Shown here: positions 14,304 through 23,354 of the stretch, in pieces | Layout of the letters: each line of letters begins with the position of its first letter | Position numbering within the stretch: position 1 is the stretch's first letter | Assembly (NCBI GenBank): GCA_003216725.1 | Contig: QCIL01000013.1 | Coordinates: 1 to 39,571, forward strand | DNA from: Prochlorococcus sp. AG-402-L18 | GTDB taxonomy: Bacteria; Cyanobacteriota; Cyanobacteriia; PCC-6307; Cyanobiaceae | Length of the DNA stretch: 39,571 nt | Direction: 5' to 3' | Translations under genes and position numbers: made by a program | Notes under the pieces: generated by a model | Database searches by the model: none | What the model was told of the DNA's origin: nothing | The model's input: only the letters and a program-made list of their open reading frames with translations

Positions 14304-16100
14304 ATGTTTTTAAAAGATTTTAAAAGAATAAAAAAGTTAGGTAGATATTTAACTAAAGATAAAAAGACAATTTACTTAATTTTAATAGTCTTATTGCCTG
14401 TCTCTTTTGCAGGAGCAATTCAACCATTATTAGTTGGTCAAGCAATAACGATTTTGAAAAATGAGAGCACAGATGTTTGGTTAAGCAAAACGTTTTTTGG
14501 ACAATCTATTAATTTAATAATAGTTACTTTGTTCGTAACCGTTTTATTGAGATTAGTTTTACAAGGATATCAATCATATAATATTCAGGCTGTTGGACAG
14601 AGGTTGACATCAAGAATAAGGAGAGAACTTTTTAATCACTCGATTTCTCTCTCTCTTGGATACCACGATAAAATGCCTGTTGGTAAGTTACTTACAAGAC
14701 TAACAAATGATGTAGACGCATTAGCTGAGGTTTTTGGAAGTGGCGCTGTTGGCGTTATTGCTGATTTTGTAAGCCTTATAGTGATTTCATTGACAATGCT
14801 TTCAATAGATAAAGGACTTGCGATTTTACTTCTCCTAACTCAATTACCTGTAACTTATTTTATTTTGTGGCTTCAAAAGCGCTATAGAAAATCTAACTAT
14901 CAGGTAAGAGAGGAATTATCACAACTTAACTCTGATTTCCAAGAGAATCTTCAAGGATTAGAAGTTGTCCAAATGTTTAGGAGAGAATCTTTTAATAGTA
15001 AAAAATTTTCTAATACAGGAAGTGCATATAAGAAAGCTGTTAATTGGACTATTTTTTACGATAGTAGCATTTCTGCATTTATTGAATGGATATCACTTGC
15101 TGCAGTTTCATTGGTGCTAGCCGTGGGGGGCTATTTTGTAACCTTCGGAAATATTGGTTTAGGCACTTTAACAACTTTTATTTTATTCTCACAAAGACTC
15201 TTTGAACCTCTGAGACAGTTAGCAGAAAGATTTACACAAATTCAAGGAGGACTAACTGCTGTAGAGAGAATTAATGAATTATTGGAAGAAGAAATTGAAA
15301 TTAAAGACTCTTCTTTAACTCAATGGATTAGTAAAAGAACCCAAGCCAATGATTATAAATTCAAGGGTAAAATTGAATTTAAAAATGTTAATTTCTTTTA
15401 TAAAAAAGGAGAAGTTATAATAAATGACTTATCTTTCGTAGTTCAACCTGGAGAACATGTAGCTTTTGTTGGACCTACAGGTTCAGGTAAAACAACAATA
15501 ATAAGACTATTGTGCAGGCTATATGAACCTCAAAGTGGACAAATTTTGATAGATGATACAGATATCAAGGAAATACCAATAGCGAGGCTTAGAAATATGC
15601 TTGGCGTTGTGTTGCAAGATACTTTTATATTTAGTGGCAACGTAGCTGATAATTTAAAATTAAGTACTAATATGGATAATCAAGACCTTGAAAATATTTG
15701 TAAACAATTAGGTTTGGATACTTTATTAAGAAAACTACCCAATGGCTTGAAGACTTCTCTAAGAGAAAGAGGAGGGAATCTTTCATCTGGAGAAAGACAA
15801 CTCCTTTCTGTTGCACGAGTAGCCATTAGAAACCCAGTAATTTTAATAATGGATGAAGCTACAGCATTTATGGATCCTTCAACAGAAGCAACTTTACAAA
15901 AAGATCTTGATCGGATCTTAGAAAAGAAAACTGCTTTAGTAATTGCGCATCGATTAGCAACTATTGAAAATTCCGATAAAATATTAGTTCTAAAAGGGGG
16001 CAGGTTAATTGAAGAAGGTAGCCATATAGAACTAAGATCTAAAAAGGGTTTGTATTATCAGCTTTCTGAGCTTCAAGAAAAAGGGTTTACAAGTTTTTAA
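14304..16100 (+). CDS. ABC transporter, fused permease and ATP-binding half-exporter
   Basis: This 598-residue protein is an MsbA-like half-transporter that should work as a homodimer or heterodimer in the inner membrane and export a lipid or hydrophobic substrate. Residues 1-~330 form a type I exporter membrane domain with about six helices, beginning IYLILIVLLPVSFAGAI. The ATPase domain follows: Walker A GPTGSGKTT at ~390, a Q-loop in LGVVLQDTFIFSG, signature LSSGERQ at ~493, Walker B LIMDEA with Asp517/Glu518, and H-loop IAHRLAT. The signature is LSSGE in place of the usual LSGGQ, a common variant. The substrate cannot be told from sequence. It overlaps the next gene by one base (TAATG), so translation of the GNAT protein is probably coupled. 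Confidence 0.93.
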   Translation: MFLKDFKRIKKLGRYLTKDKKTIYLILIVLLPVSFAGAIQPLLVGQAITILKNESTDVWLSKTFFGQSINLIIVTLFVTVLLRLVLQGYQSYNIQAVGQRLTSRIRRELFNHSISLSLGYHDKMPVGKLLTRLTNDVDALAEVFGSGAVGVIADFVSLIVISLTMLSIDKGLAILLLLTQLPVTYFILWLQKRYRKSNYQVREELSQLNSDFQENLQGLEVVQMFRRESFNSKKFSNTGSAYKKAVNWTIFYDSSISAFIEWISLAAVSLVLAVGGYFVTFGNIGLGTLTTFILFSQRLFEPLRQLAERFTQIQGGLTAVERINELLEEEIEIKDSSLTQWISKRTQANDYKFKGKIEFKNVNFFYKKGEVIINDLSFVVQPGEHVAFVGPTGSGKTTIIRLLCRLYEPQSGQILIDDTDIKEIPIARLRNMLGVVLQDTFIFSGNVADNLKLSTNMDNQDLENICKQLGLDTLLRKLPNGLKTSLRERGGNLSSGERQLLSVARVAIRNPVILIMDEATAFMDPSTEATLQKDLDRILEKKTALVIAHRLATIENSDKILVLKGGRLIEEGSHIELRSKKGLYYQLSELQEKGFTSF

Positions 16101-16630
16101 TGATTTTTAGGAACCAAGGGTCATCAATTAAGAAATCTAAAACAATCTCAAAAGAAGAGCTTTTTAAAGTTTATGGTTCTAATTCTTATGAGTTTATTCA
16201 TCAAATTAAAGAAGAAATATTCGTCTGTAGTAAAGATAAAAGTTTTGATCTTATAGAATTAGATCAACTATTACAAACTGTAGGGTGGAGTAGGAGGCCG
16301 ATAAGGAGAGTAAAAAGGGCACTAGAATTTAGTATTTTAGTTGTTGGCTTATGGAGTCATGATGAAAAGTTTCCTAGACTTGTAGGCTTCGCAAGATGTA
16401 CTGGAGACGGAGTTTTAGAAGCAACTATATGGGATGTTGCGATTAATCCTGTTTATCAAGGACTTGGCTTGGGTAAAGAATTAATGAAATATATTTTGTC
16501 AGAATTAAAGAAGATTGGAATATCAAAAGTTACTTTATTTGCTGATGCAGAAGTTGTCTCGTTCTATAAGAAACAGGGTTGGGCATTGGAACCAAAAGGG
16601 AGTAAGTGTGCATTTTGGTACGCAAATTAA
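16100..16630 (+). CDS. GNAT family N-acetyltransferase
   Basis: This is a 176-residue acetyltransferase of the GNAT fold, transferring an acetyl group from acetyl-CoA to an unknown amine. The N-terminal ~60 residues are charged and unlike the core. The acetyl-CoA binding motif A is clear near residues 115-140: VAINPVYQGLGLGKELMKYI, containing Q-x-x-G-L-G. The C-terminal VSFYKKQGWALEPKGSKCAF is the usual end of the fold. The start ATG overlaps the stop of the ABC exporter gene by one base. Its stop is one base from the stop of the glycosyltransferase on the other strand. Similar proteins are common in picocyanobacteria, but the substrate is not known to me. Confidence 0.88.
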   Translation: MIFRNQGSSIKKSKTISKEELFKVYGSNSYEFIHQIKEEIFVCSKDKSFDLIELDQLLQTVGWSRRPIRRVKRALEFSILVVGLWSHDEKFPRLVGFARCTGDGVLEATIWDVAINPVYQGLGLGKELMKYILSELKKIGISKVTLFADAEVVSFYKKQGWALEPKGSKCAFWYAN

Positions 16631-16631
16631 T

Positions 16632-17315
16632 TTAGTTTTTGTAGTAATCATTATATATAGATCTTATAGAATCCCCCTCAAACCATCTTTTTCTAAATTT
16701 CCAATTTTTAAATGCTTGAAAAAAAATATTTGTTTTTTCCCATTTTCTACTGCTTGTGTATATTGAATTGCCTAACATTTTTAGATCATTTTTATTACGT
16801 AATCTTCTAATAAAATCTATATCTTCCATAATTGGTATCTTTTTAAAACCTTTATTTTTAAAGTAGGTTTCTCTAGAAATTATAAGACCTTGATCTCCAT
16901 AAGGTTTTTTAAAAATGGAACTTCTTATATTTACAACTGCTTCAAGCAATCTATAAATTATCTTTTTATCGCAAATTTTAAATTTAAAAAAATAAATAAA
17001 ATTCTCACTACCTCTAGTGATTGAGCTAATTTCGTGAAACCAATTTTCTTTTAGTCTTGAATCAGCATGTATAAAAAAAAGCCAATCACCATTTGATTTT
17101 TGGGCTCCAATATTCAATTGTAAGCCTCTATTTTTTTTATTCGATTTATATAATTTTGCTCCATAGATAGTTGCAATATCTTTAGTTTTATCTTTACTAT
17201 TAGAGTCTACGATAATGATTTCTATCTTTTTTTTAAAAATTGATAGATCTGAAAGTAATAATGGTAGGTTATTTGCTTCATTATAGGTTGGTATAATTAT
17301 TGAAAGCTTTGACAA
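16632..17315 (-). CDS. Family 2 glycosyltransferase, arsenosugar/rSAM-associated type (TIGR04283-like)
   Basis: This is a 227-residue GT-A fold glycosyltransferase. It starts with TTG and reads LSIIIPTYNEANNLPLLLSD, the GT2 opening. The nucleotide-sugar motif IIIVDSNSKDKT and the metal-binding ADS in FFIHADSRL follow, and then GDQGLIISRETY. Size and these motifs fit the TIGR04283 group, often found beside a radical SAM enzyme and thought to act in arsenosugar synthesis. It lies 5 nt after the partner transferase at 17321-17956, so the two form an operon. No radical SAM or arsenic methyltransferase gene is in the window. A general GT2 role, for example in lipid or polysaccharide glycosylation, remains possible. 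Confidence 0.85.
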   Translation of the reverse strand: MSKLSIIIPTYNEANNLPLLLSDLSIFKKKIEIIIVDSNSKDKTKDIATIYGAKLYKSNKKNRGLQLNIGAQKSNGDWLFFIHADSRLKENWFHEISSITRGSENFIYFFKFKICDKKIIYRLLEAVVNIRSSIFKKPYGDQGLIISRETYFKNKGFKKIPIMEDIDFIRRLRNKNDLKMLGNSIYTSSRKWEKTNIFFQAFKNWKFRKRWFEGDSIRSIYNDYYKN

Positions 17316-17320
17316 ATTAA

Positions 17321-17956
17321 TTATTCTCTATTCTCTATATCCCAAATTGTATCAATATCTGTTTTCCTTTTTAAAAAATCATACTTTAAGGCCGTTGATG
17401 AAAAGTTATTAATTGTTCTTTTAAGTACATCTTCTTGACTCCATTTTATATTAATAAACGGAATGTATAAATTTTTAATTAATAATCTTTCTGAAAATGC
17501 AATTAACCAATATCCTCCATCATTTGCAGGGCCAATAATAAGATCATTTTCTTTAAGTTTGTTTATGGTACTTAATAAATCAACATGACACAAACTCGGT
17601 AGATCAGTCCCAATAATGATTGTATTTTTTATTTGAGTTTTAAAATTTGATTTTTTATGAATCAGTATCTGTCTTTTCATTTTTTCTCCTAAAGAGCCTC
17701 TACCTTGTAAGTTAAAGTTTTTAATTCCTAACTGATTAGACCATCTCCTACTCTTATTAAATCCAATCCCAGATATTGCTAAAGAGATATCAATCAATCC
17801 TTTTTCTGCAAGAGATTTAGCAACTAAAACAGTATGTTCAGTCATTGTTTTTTGTATATTGGCAGCATTTGTTTTCCCAATAGCCTTTGATAGTCTTGAT
17901 TTACAACGGCCATATCCATGCCATTTCATCATTATAATGAGGAGTGTTTTATCCAA
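17321..17956 (-). CDS. DUF2064 nucleotidyl/glycosyltransferase, arsenosugar/rSAM-associated type (TIGR04282-like)
   Basis: This 211-residue protein fits the TIGR04282/DUF2064 family. An N-terminal KWHGYGRCKSRLSKAIG corresponds to the family's KxPxPGxxKTRL nucleotide-binding loop. A central IIIGTDLPSLCHVDLLSTI and IIGPANDGGYWLIAF carry the conserved GxDxP and GPxxDGGYxLIG motifs. The start is TTG, giving MDKTLLIIMMKW; starting at the later ATG pair would trim the first strand. In other cyanobacteria this family pairs with TIGR04283, as here, in supposed arsenosugar synthesis. It is upstream of that partner by 5 nt and diverges from dnaA across a 174-nt gap. Confidence 0.85.
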   Translation of the reverse strand: MDKTLLIIMMKWHGYGRCKSRLSKAIGKTNAANIQKTMTEHTVLVAKSLAEKGLIDISLAISGIGFNKSRRWSNQLGIKNFNLQGRGSLGEKMKRQILIHKKSNFKTQIKNTIIIGTDLPSLCHVDLLSTINKLKENDLIIGPANDGGYWLIAFSERLLIKNLYIPFINIKWSQEDVLKRTINNFSSTALKYDFLKRKTDIDTIWDIENRE

Positions 17957-18130
17957 GACAAAGATAAAAAAATTTATATTTAATATAAGTAATAATTAAA
18001 AAAAATTTTTTGATTTGTATTAATTTATAAACCTCATTGTTAATAAATTTTAAATTTATCATGATCTTGTGATTAGAGAATGGCCAATTAATAAATTCCT
18101 ACTAGATTGAATATCTATAAGAGAAATTTA

Positions 18131-19510
18131 GTGCAAGCAACAAATCCTATTTGGGCGGAAGTTCAACAATTATTGCAAAAGAATTTAAGCAAACCTTCAT
18201 TTGAAACTTGGATAAGGCCAGCTAAATTTGATTGCTTTGAGAATGGATTATTGACTTTGACAACTCCAAATAATTTTTCTAGCGATTGGTTGAGAAAGAA
18301 TTATTGTGAAACTATTGAAAAAGCTGCAGAAGAAATTTGTGGACATAAAGTAAAAGTAGTTTTTAAATCTGTTAATAATCCAAGTAACTCTAATTCCCTT
18401 AATGACCAAAATTTAGATTCTAAAAGTCAAACTTTTCCCAGGAGCCAAGGCAATAATTTAATAAATAGATCAAAAAAAATTAACTCTTTAAATTCAAGAT
18501 ATGTTTTTAAGAGATTTGTAGTTGGTCCTAATAGTCGCATGGCGCATGCTGCAGCTTTAGCTGTTGCAGAATCGCCAGGAAGAGAATTTAATCCTTTGTT
18601 TATTTGTGGTGGAGTTGGCCTTGGAAAAACTCATTTAATGCAAGCAATTGGTCATTACAGAGTTGAGATTGATCCTGAGGCCAAGGTTTTATACGTTTCA
18701 ACTGAAACTTTTAGTAGTGATCTAATACAATCCATCAGAAAAGATGGAATGCATGCTTTTAAAAATAAATATAGATCTGTAGATCTATTATTAATTGATG
18801 ATATTCAATTTTTAGAGGGTAAGGAATACACACAGGAAGAATTTTTTAATACTTTTAATGCTTTATATGAGGCAGGTAAACAAATTGTAATTGCTAGTGA
18901 TAGGCCTCCTAGTCAAATTCCAAAATTACAAGAAAGACTAGTCTCTAGATTCTCAATGGGTTTAATAGCAGATATTCAGCCTCCCGATTTGGAGACACGA
19001 ATGGCGATTCTCCAGAAAAAAGCTGAACAAGAAAAGATGAACCTTCCAAGAGATTTAATTCAGTTTATAGCAGGAAGATTTTCTTCAAATATAAGAGAAT
19101 TAGAAGGGGCTTTTACAAGAGCAGTAGCATTCGCATCTATAACTGGATTGCCAATGACTGTTCATTCCATTGCTCCAATGCTTGATCCTAATAGTGTTGG
19201 TGTGGTTGTTACTCCCAAGCAAGTAGTTGAAAAAGTTTCTGACTTCTTTGATGTCACAGCTCAAGAATTAGTAAGCTCTAGCAGAAGAAAGCCAGTAAGT
19301 CAGGCAAGGCAAATAGGTATGTATTTGATGAGACAAGGAACAGATCTAAGCCTTCCAAAAATTGGTGATGAATTCGGAGGTAAAGACCATACAACTGTTA
19401 TGTATGCAATAGAGCAAGTTGAAAAAAAGTTATCAAGTGATCCTAACGTAGCTAGTCAAGTACAAAAAATAAAAGATTTACTTCAAATAGATTCAAGAAA
19501 AAATTTATAA
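18131..19510 (+). CDS. dnaA: Chromosomal replication initiator DnaA
   Basis: DnaA is the AAA+ protein that binds DnaA boxes and opens the replication origin. From the GTG at 18131 the protein is 459 residues and begins (M)[14 protein letters not shown], which matches the usual domain I opening. The frame can be extended to a TTG at 18107, but that adds eight unusual residues. Domain I covers ~1-80, a polar linker ~80-120, the AAA+ domain has Walker A GGVGLGKT near residue 160 and Walker [11 protein letters not shown], and the C-terminal DNA-binding domain carries [14 protein letters not shown] near 415. AAGAGA a few bases upstream may serve as a weak ribosome site. It ends directly against the opposite-strand gene, with no base between the two stop codons. 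Confidence 0.97.
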   Translation: MQATNPIWAEVQQLLQKNLSKPSFETWIRPAKFDCFENGLLTLTTPNNFSSDWLRKNYCETIEKAAEEICGHKVKVVFKSVNNPSNSNSLNDQNLDSKSQTFPRSQGNNLINRSKKINSLNSRYVFKRFVVGPNSRMAHAAALAVAESPGREFNPLFICGGVGLGKTHLMQAIGHYRVEIDPEAKVLYVSTETFSSDLIQSIRKDGMHAFKNKYRSVDLLLIDDIQFLEGKEYTQEEFFNTFNALYEAGKQIVIASDRPPSQIPKLQERLVSRFSMGLIADIQPPDLETRMAILQKKAEQEKMNLPRDLIQFIAGRFSSNIRELEGAFTRAVAFASITGLPMTVHSIAPMLDPNSVGVVVTPKQVVEKVSDFFDVTAQELVSSSRRKPVSQARQIGMYLMRQGTDLSLPKIGDEFGGKDHTTVMYAIEQVEKKLSSDPNVASQVQKIKDLLQIDSRKNL

Positions 19511-20740
19511 TTAATCAAAAATAAAATTTCTAGGATCTTGATCATATCTATGTTCGAGAGGTATCTTATCTATTTCATTGTCATTACTCAATAATTCTAT
19601 TTTATTTAATGATTGTCTTAATAACCTCGCAGAAATAATCGGCATATCTCTTGGTACTGAGATTCTATTTTTTAGATAACTTAGAGATTTTCCTGAAAGT
19701 TTTTCAGGTATTATTACTTCATCTGTGATCATATAAGTCAATGCTGATTTCAATGATTCTTCAAAGAATTCTTTATTATAAGGGTTTACTTTTATTAAGT
19801 TATCTTTATGCTTTATTACTCTTTTAAGAGCAATTTTAGAGTAATGTACTGAATCATAATTTTGATTTAGTTCAAAATTACCGAGGCCCTCACCAGTATC
19901 TATTAACTTAGAGAAAGCAATTTGTTTTTCGTTACTCTCTTTGTAACATCCACCCATTTGTGGAGGTAAATCATGAGAGTGAGTATGAAAATCTCCCTGA
20001 GTACCTCTGTAAGCACTCGTTCCTTCAAAAAGAGTTAGCCATTTATTAATATAAAGGTAATTAGATCTTAAATTAAACCCCTTATAATATGTTAAAGAAG
20101 CATTCATTCTCTCCATATAAGGAATAAAAATTATATCTCCAACACCAGGCTCTATTTCACCTGAATTAGATACTGATGGATCAATAAACCCTGATTTTGA
20201 TTTGCTCAAGATTTCTTCAAATTTAGAAATGGATTCTTTAAATCTTTTTTTTCTAAAAGAGTTATCTATAAAGTTAAAGCTTTCTCGACAAAGCCAATTA
20301 CACCATGATCTGAAAATTTCTCTTTCTAATTCTCGAGTTTCTAAAAGGTCGCCTGATGTTATAGGAGATCCAAGTGCTCCGAATTCTTTTTCTAAAAAAG
20401 CAATTATATTGTCGCTTTCAGTTATAACTTGACCTTTAAATTCTATTGCTGGTAATTTGCCTGATCTGACTTTATTAAGAAACCAACTTTCTTTTTGACC
20501 GTAGCAAAACATATTTATTTTTTTTACTCTATAAGGAATTCTCTTGAATTCAAGCCATAACCATATTTTCTGACAATAAGGACACCATGAATGCCTATCT
20601 CTATAGAGGGTAACTAAGATATCATTTTCGGTATGACCGAATAATCTTAAATTTGCGTAGGAATTATTGATACCATTGACTCTATCGAGATCTTCAATTT
20701 CAAATTTATTTAAATCTTCCCATTTCAGAATTTTATTCAT
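19511..20740 (-). CDS. Glutathione S-transferase family protein, 409 aa with CPYC motif
   Basis: The N-terminal domain (residues ~40-120) is a thioredoxin-like GST domain with the redox-type motif CPYC (Cys53, Cys56) and the family segments KLPAIEFKGQVITESDNII. A helical GST C-terminal domain follows (~125-250). The remaining ~150 residues are longer than in ordinary GSTs (~200-230) and include a HTHSHDLPPQMGG stretch and a basic helical end. The CPYC resembles omega/lambda-type GSTs and glutaredoxins, suggesting thiol transfer rather than conjugation. It is divergent from gor with 52 nt between starts, which supports a role in glutathione metabolism. Its stop directly abuts the dnaA stop. 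The start is ATG. Exact reaction unknown. Confidence 0.85.
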   Translation of the reverse strand: MNKILKWEDLNKFEIEDLDRVNGINNSYANLRLFGHTENDILVTLYRDRHSWCPYCQKIWLWLEFKRIPYRVKKINMFCYGQKESWFLNKVRSGKLPAIEFKGQVITESDNIIAFLEKEFGALGSPITSGDLLETRELEREIFRSWCNWLCRESFNFIDNSFRKKRFKESISKFEEILSKSKSGFIDPSVSNSGEIEPGVGDIIFIPYMERMNASLTYYKGFNLRSNYLYINKWLTLFEGTSAYRGTQGDFHTHSHDLPPQMGGCYKESNEKQIAFSKLIDTGEGLGNFELNQNYDSVHYSKIALKRVIKHKDNLIKVNPYNKEFFEESLKSALTYMITDEVIIPEKLSGKSLSYLKNRISVPRDMPIISARLLRQSLNKIELLSNDNEIDKIPLEHRYDQDPRNFIFD

Positions 20741-20792
20741 TCTTTAAATTTAAGTTATAAACTTAATTTATAGTAATTGAATAAAAGTAGTC

Positions 20793-22157
20793 TTGGAATT
20801 TCAATTTGATTTAATTATTGTTGGTGCTGGATCTGGTGGATTGGCTGCAGCTAAACGTGCCGCGAGCTATGGGGCAAAAGTAGCAATCATAGAGGTAAAT
20901 AAAGTAGGAGGTACTTGTGTAATAAGAGGATGCGTTCCTAAAAAATTGATGGTTTATGCAGCTAAAAGTAAAAAAAATATGATTTCTTCTGAAGGATATG
21001 GATTAAAAAGTGAAGGTATTATTTTCGAATCAAAAATTCTTTTGAAGAATGTTAGGGAAGAGGTTTCCAGATTAAGTAATTTACATAAAAATTCTTTAAA
21101 GAAATTGAATATAACAATTTTTGAGGGCTTAGGAAGGTTTATAACTCAAAATGAATTAGAAATAATTTGTCCGAAATCAAAGAAAATATTAAATAAAGTA
21201 AGTTCAAAAAAAATTCTTATTTCAGTTGGAGGAAAGCCAAAGAAATTAAATATTCCTGGAATAGATTTGGCATGGACAAGTGATGATATTTTTGAATTAG
21301 ATGGATTCCCTGACTCTATACTTATAGTTGGTGGAGGATATATTGCCTGTGAATTTGCTTCTATTTTCCGAAATTTAGGGACTGAAGTTACTCAATTAAT
21401 TAGAGGTAAATCTTTACTTAATGGTTTTGATGAGGATCTTTCTTCATGCTTAGAAGAATCAACTACCTCAGCTGGAATAAATATAATATCAAGTCATCAA
21501 TTGAAGTCTATACGTAGAGTAAATGAGAATTTGGAATCTACCCTGGACTCAGGAGAAAAAATAATAACTAAGAATATCCTGATTGCTACAGGAAGAGAAC
21601 CAAATCTCATGCCTTTAAATTTAGATTTTCTAAATTTAAAGATGGATGGTTCATATTTAGATGTTGATGAATTTAATCAAACAAGTAACCCTAATATTTT
21701 TGCAATTGGAGATATCATAAATAAACCAAACTTAACTCCAGTAGCAATAGAACAAGGCAGAGTGTTCTCAGATAATTTTTTTAATAACCAAAAAAGAAAA
21801 GTAAATTATGAATATATTCCTAAGGCCGTTTTTACTATTCCTGAAATTTCAACAGTGGGTTTAAGTGAGAAAAGAGCGAAAGAGATTTATGATGATAAAA
21901 ATATAAAAATTTTCAAATGTAAATTTACGCCTATGTCTAATACTTTTATAGAGAATAAATCGAAATGTATGTTAAAGATTATTGTTAATAAGCTAACTGA
22001 CAAAGTAATTGGATGTCATATGTTTGGAGAAACATCATCTGAGATTATTCAAATGGTATCAATTTCATTAAACGCAGGAATAACAAAAAAAGACTTCGAT
22101 ATTACAATGGCTTTACACCCAACGATCTCAGAAGAATTTGTGACTATGTATGGCTAA
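20793..22157 (+). CDS. gor: Glutathione reductase
   Basis: This flavoenzyme reduces oxidised glutathione with NADPH. The 454-residue protein has the FAD-binding IIVGAGSGGLAAAKRAA, the redox disulphide Cys42/Cys47 in GGTCVIRGCVPKKL, the NAD(P)-binding ILIVGGGYIACEFASIFRNLG, the second FAD motif NIFAIGDI, and the C-terminal HPTISEE with the catalytic His. The VIRGC wording is the cyanobacterial type. In the NADPH region the first 2-phosphate Arg is present (IRGK) but the second basic position, Arg in most glutathione reductases, reads Asn (SLLNGFDED). The start is TTG at 20793; no suitable ATG exists. It is divergent from the GST gene and ends 2 nt before the antiporter gene on the other strand. 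Confidence 0.94.
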   Translation: MEFQFDLIIVGAGSGGLAAAKRAASYGAKVAIIEVNKVGGTCVIRGCVPKKLMVYAAKSKKNMISSEGYGLKSEGIIFESKILLKNVREEVSRLSNLHKNSLKKLNITIFEGLGRFITQNELEIICPKSKKILNKVSSKKILISVGGKPKKLNIPGIDLAWTSDDIFELDGFPDSILIVGGGYIACEFASIFRNLGTEVTQLIRGKSLLNGFDEDLSSCLEESTTSAGINIISSHQLKSIRRVNENLESTLDSGEKIITKNILIATGREPNLMPLNLDFLNLKMDGSYLDVDEFNQTSNPNIFAIGDIINKPNLTPVAIEQGRVFSDNFFNNQKRKVNYEYIPKAVFTIPEISTVGLSEKRAKEIYDDKNIKIFKCKFTPMSNTFIENKSKCMLKIIVNKLTDKVIGCHMFGETSSEIIQMVSISLNAGITKKDFDITMALHPTISEEFVTMYG

Positions 22158-22159
22158 AT

Positions 22160-23239
22160 TTATGATTTAGAAAATTTAAATTTTTCTTGAGCGAAGATCA
22201 AAATCGTAATTAATGAAAAGTAAACAAATAAACCTATCCTTAATTCAGAAAGATAGTTAAATCTATTCAAATAAAGTATCTTATCTAGTATGTAAAAAAT
22301 ATAAATATTAAGCAGAATAAATCCTTCAATTCTGGTGATTTTACCTTTGCTCCAGAAAATTGGTAAGCACGCAAAGGTAGTTAAAACCATAAAAGGTAGG
22401 TCAACTTTTATTAAGCTTTGTTCAATTTCTAAGCCTTTAAAGCCTGAGAAAATACTACAACTTCCAAGGATTAAAAGTTGATTCAGCAAATTGCTTCCTA
22501 TCACATTCCCAATTGCAAGGTCTGTTTTACCTTTAAATGCTGCAATAATTGAAGTTACTAATTCTGGCAGAGAAGTTCCAGTAGCCACAATAGTTAAACC
22601 AATAACAATCTCGTTTACCCCCAAAAGAGTAGCAAGCGTCTGAGAACCATTTACTAAAATGTTTGAACCAAAGCTCAAGAGAAATATTCCAAAGATCAAT
22701 TTTAATAAAATATGTATCTTCCCATTATATTTATCTTTAAATTCCTCTATCACTGGTTCAGCTTCTTTTGTATCTTCCTCTTTCTCGTTAATGGTATTAA
22801 TTTCCCATATTGTGTTTAAAATTAAACAAAATATTAGGAAGATCCCTGCTTGCAATGTCAATAGGCCTGTTGATGACATTGCCCAAACCGCACAAGAAAT
22901 AGCCATTAAAAGAGGAACATCTCTTCTAACTATTCTGCTTTTAACTTTAAGAGGTGTTATCAATGAGCTTATACCTAGAACTACAAGAACATTAAAAATA
23001 TTGCTTCCTATTACATTGCTAGCAGCAAGCGAATCACTGCCTTTTAAAATCGAACTTAGACTTACCAACAACTCAGGAGAGCTTGTACCGAGTGAAACAA
23101 CTGTTAATCCAATTACTATTTGAGGTATTCTCAAAATTAAAGATAAGTTTACGGCTCCTTGAATAAAGAATTCTCCTCCAGTAAAAAGTAAAACCACTCC
23201 TAATATTATCTCTATTATTGGAAATAAAAAATCACTCAT
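22160..23239 (-). CDS. Cation antiporter of the CaCA family (YrbG-like Na+/Ca2+ exchanger)
   Basis: This 359-residue membrane protein has two homologous halves of about five helices each, the mark of the Ca2+/cation antiporter superfamily. The alpha-repeat signatures are GLTVVSLGTSSPELLVS in the first half and GLTIVATGTSLPELVTSI in the second, each followed by NVIGSN (SNVIGSNIFN, GNVIGSNLLN). The acidic Glu of each PEL motif is a cation ligand. A short acidic loop (NEKEEDTKEAEPVIEEFKD) joins the halves in the cytoplasm. It probably exports Ca2+ in exchange for Na+ or H+. ATG start. Its stop is 2 nt from the stop of gor on the other strand. Confidence 0.92.
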   Translation of the reverse strand: MSDFLFPIIEIILGVVLLFTGGEFFIQGAVNLSLILRIPQIVIGLTVVSLGTSSPELLVSLSSILKGSDSLAASNVIGSNIFNVLVVLGISSLITPLKVKSRIVRRDVPLLMAISCAVWAMSSTGLLTLQAGIFLIFCLILNTIWEINTINEKEEDTKEAEPVIEEFKDKYNGKIHILLKLIFGIFLLSFGSNILVNGSQTLATLLGVNEIVIGLTIVATGTSLPELVTSIIAAFKGKTDLAIGNVIGSNLLNQLLILGSCSIFSGFKGLEIEQSLIKVDLPFMVLTTFACLPIFWSKGKITRIEGFILLNIYIFYILDKILYLNRFNYLSELRIGLFVYFSLITILIFAQEKFKFSKS

Positions 23240-23354
23240 GTTGAAGCTTTTGTTTATATATTTAAAAATTTAATTGATTAATTACTATCCTCGAATATCT
23301 ATAATTCATTGTCAAATTTAATTTGCTGTTAAAATTGACTAAATAGTAAAAATC

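Noticed and set aside
18107-18130. Extended dnaA start at TTG 18107.
   Set aside because: It adds eight residues before the normal QATNPIW opening; the GTG at 18131 has a purine-rich AAGAGA upstream and fits DnaA proteins better.
22659-23123. 154-codon plus-strand open frame inside the antiporter gene.
   Set aside because: It is wholly within the CaCA exporter, whose two signature repeats are intact; the plus-strand product shows no recognisable features.
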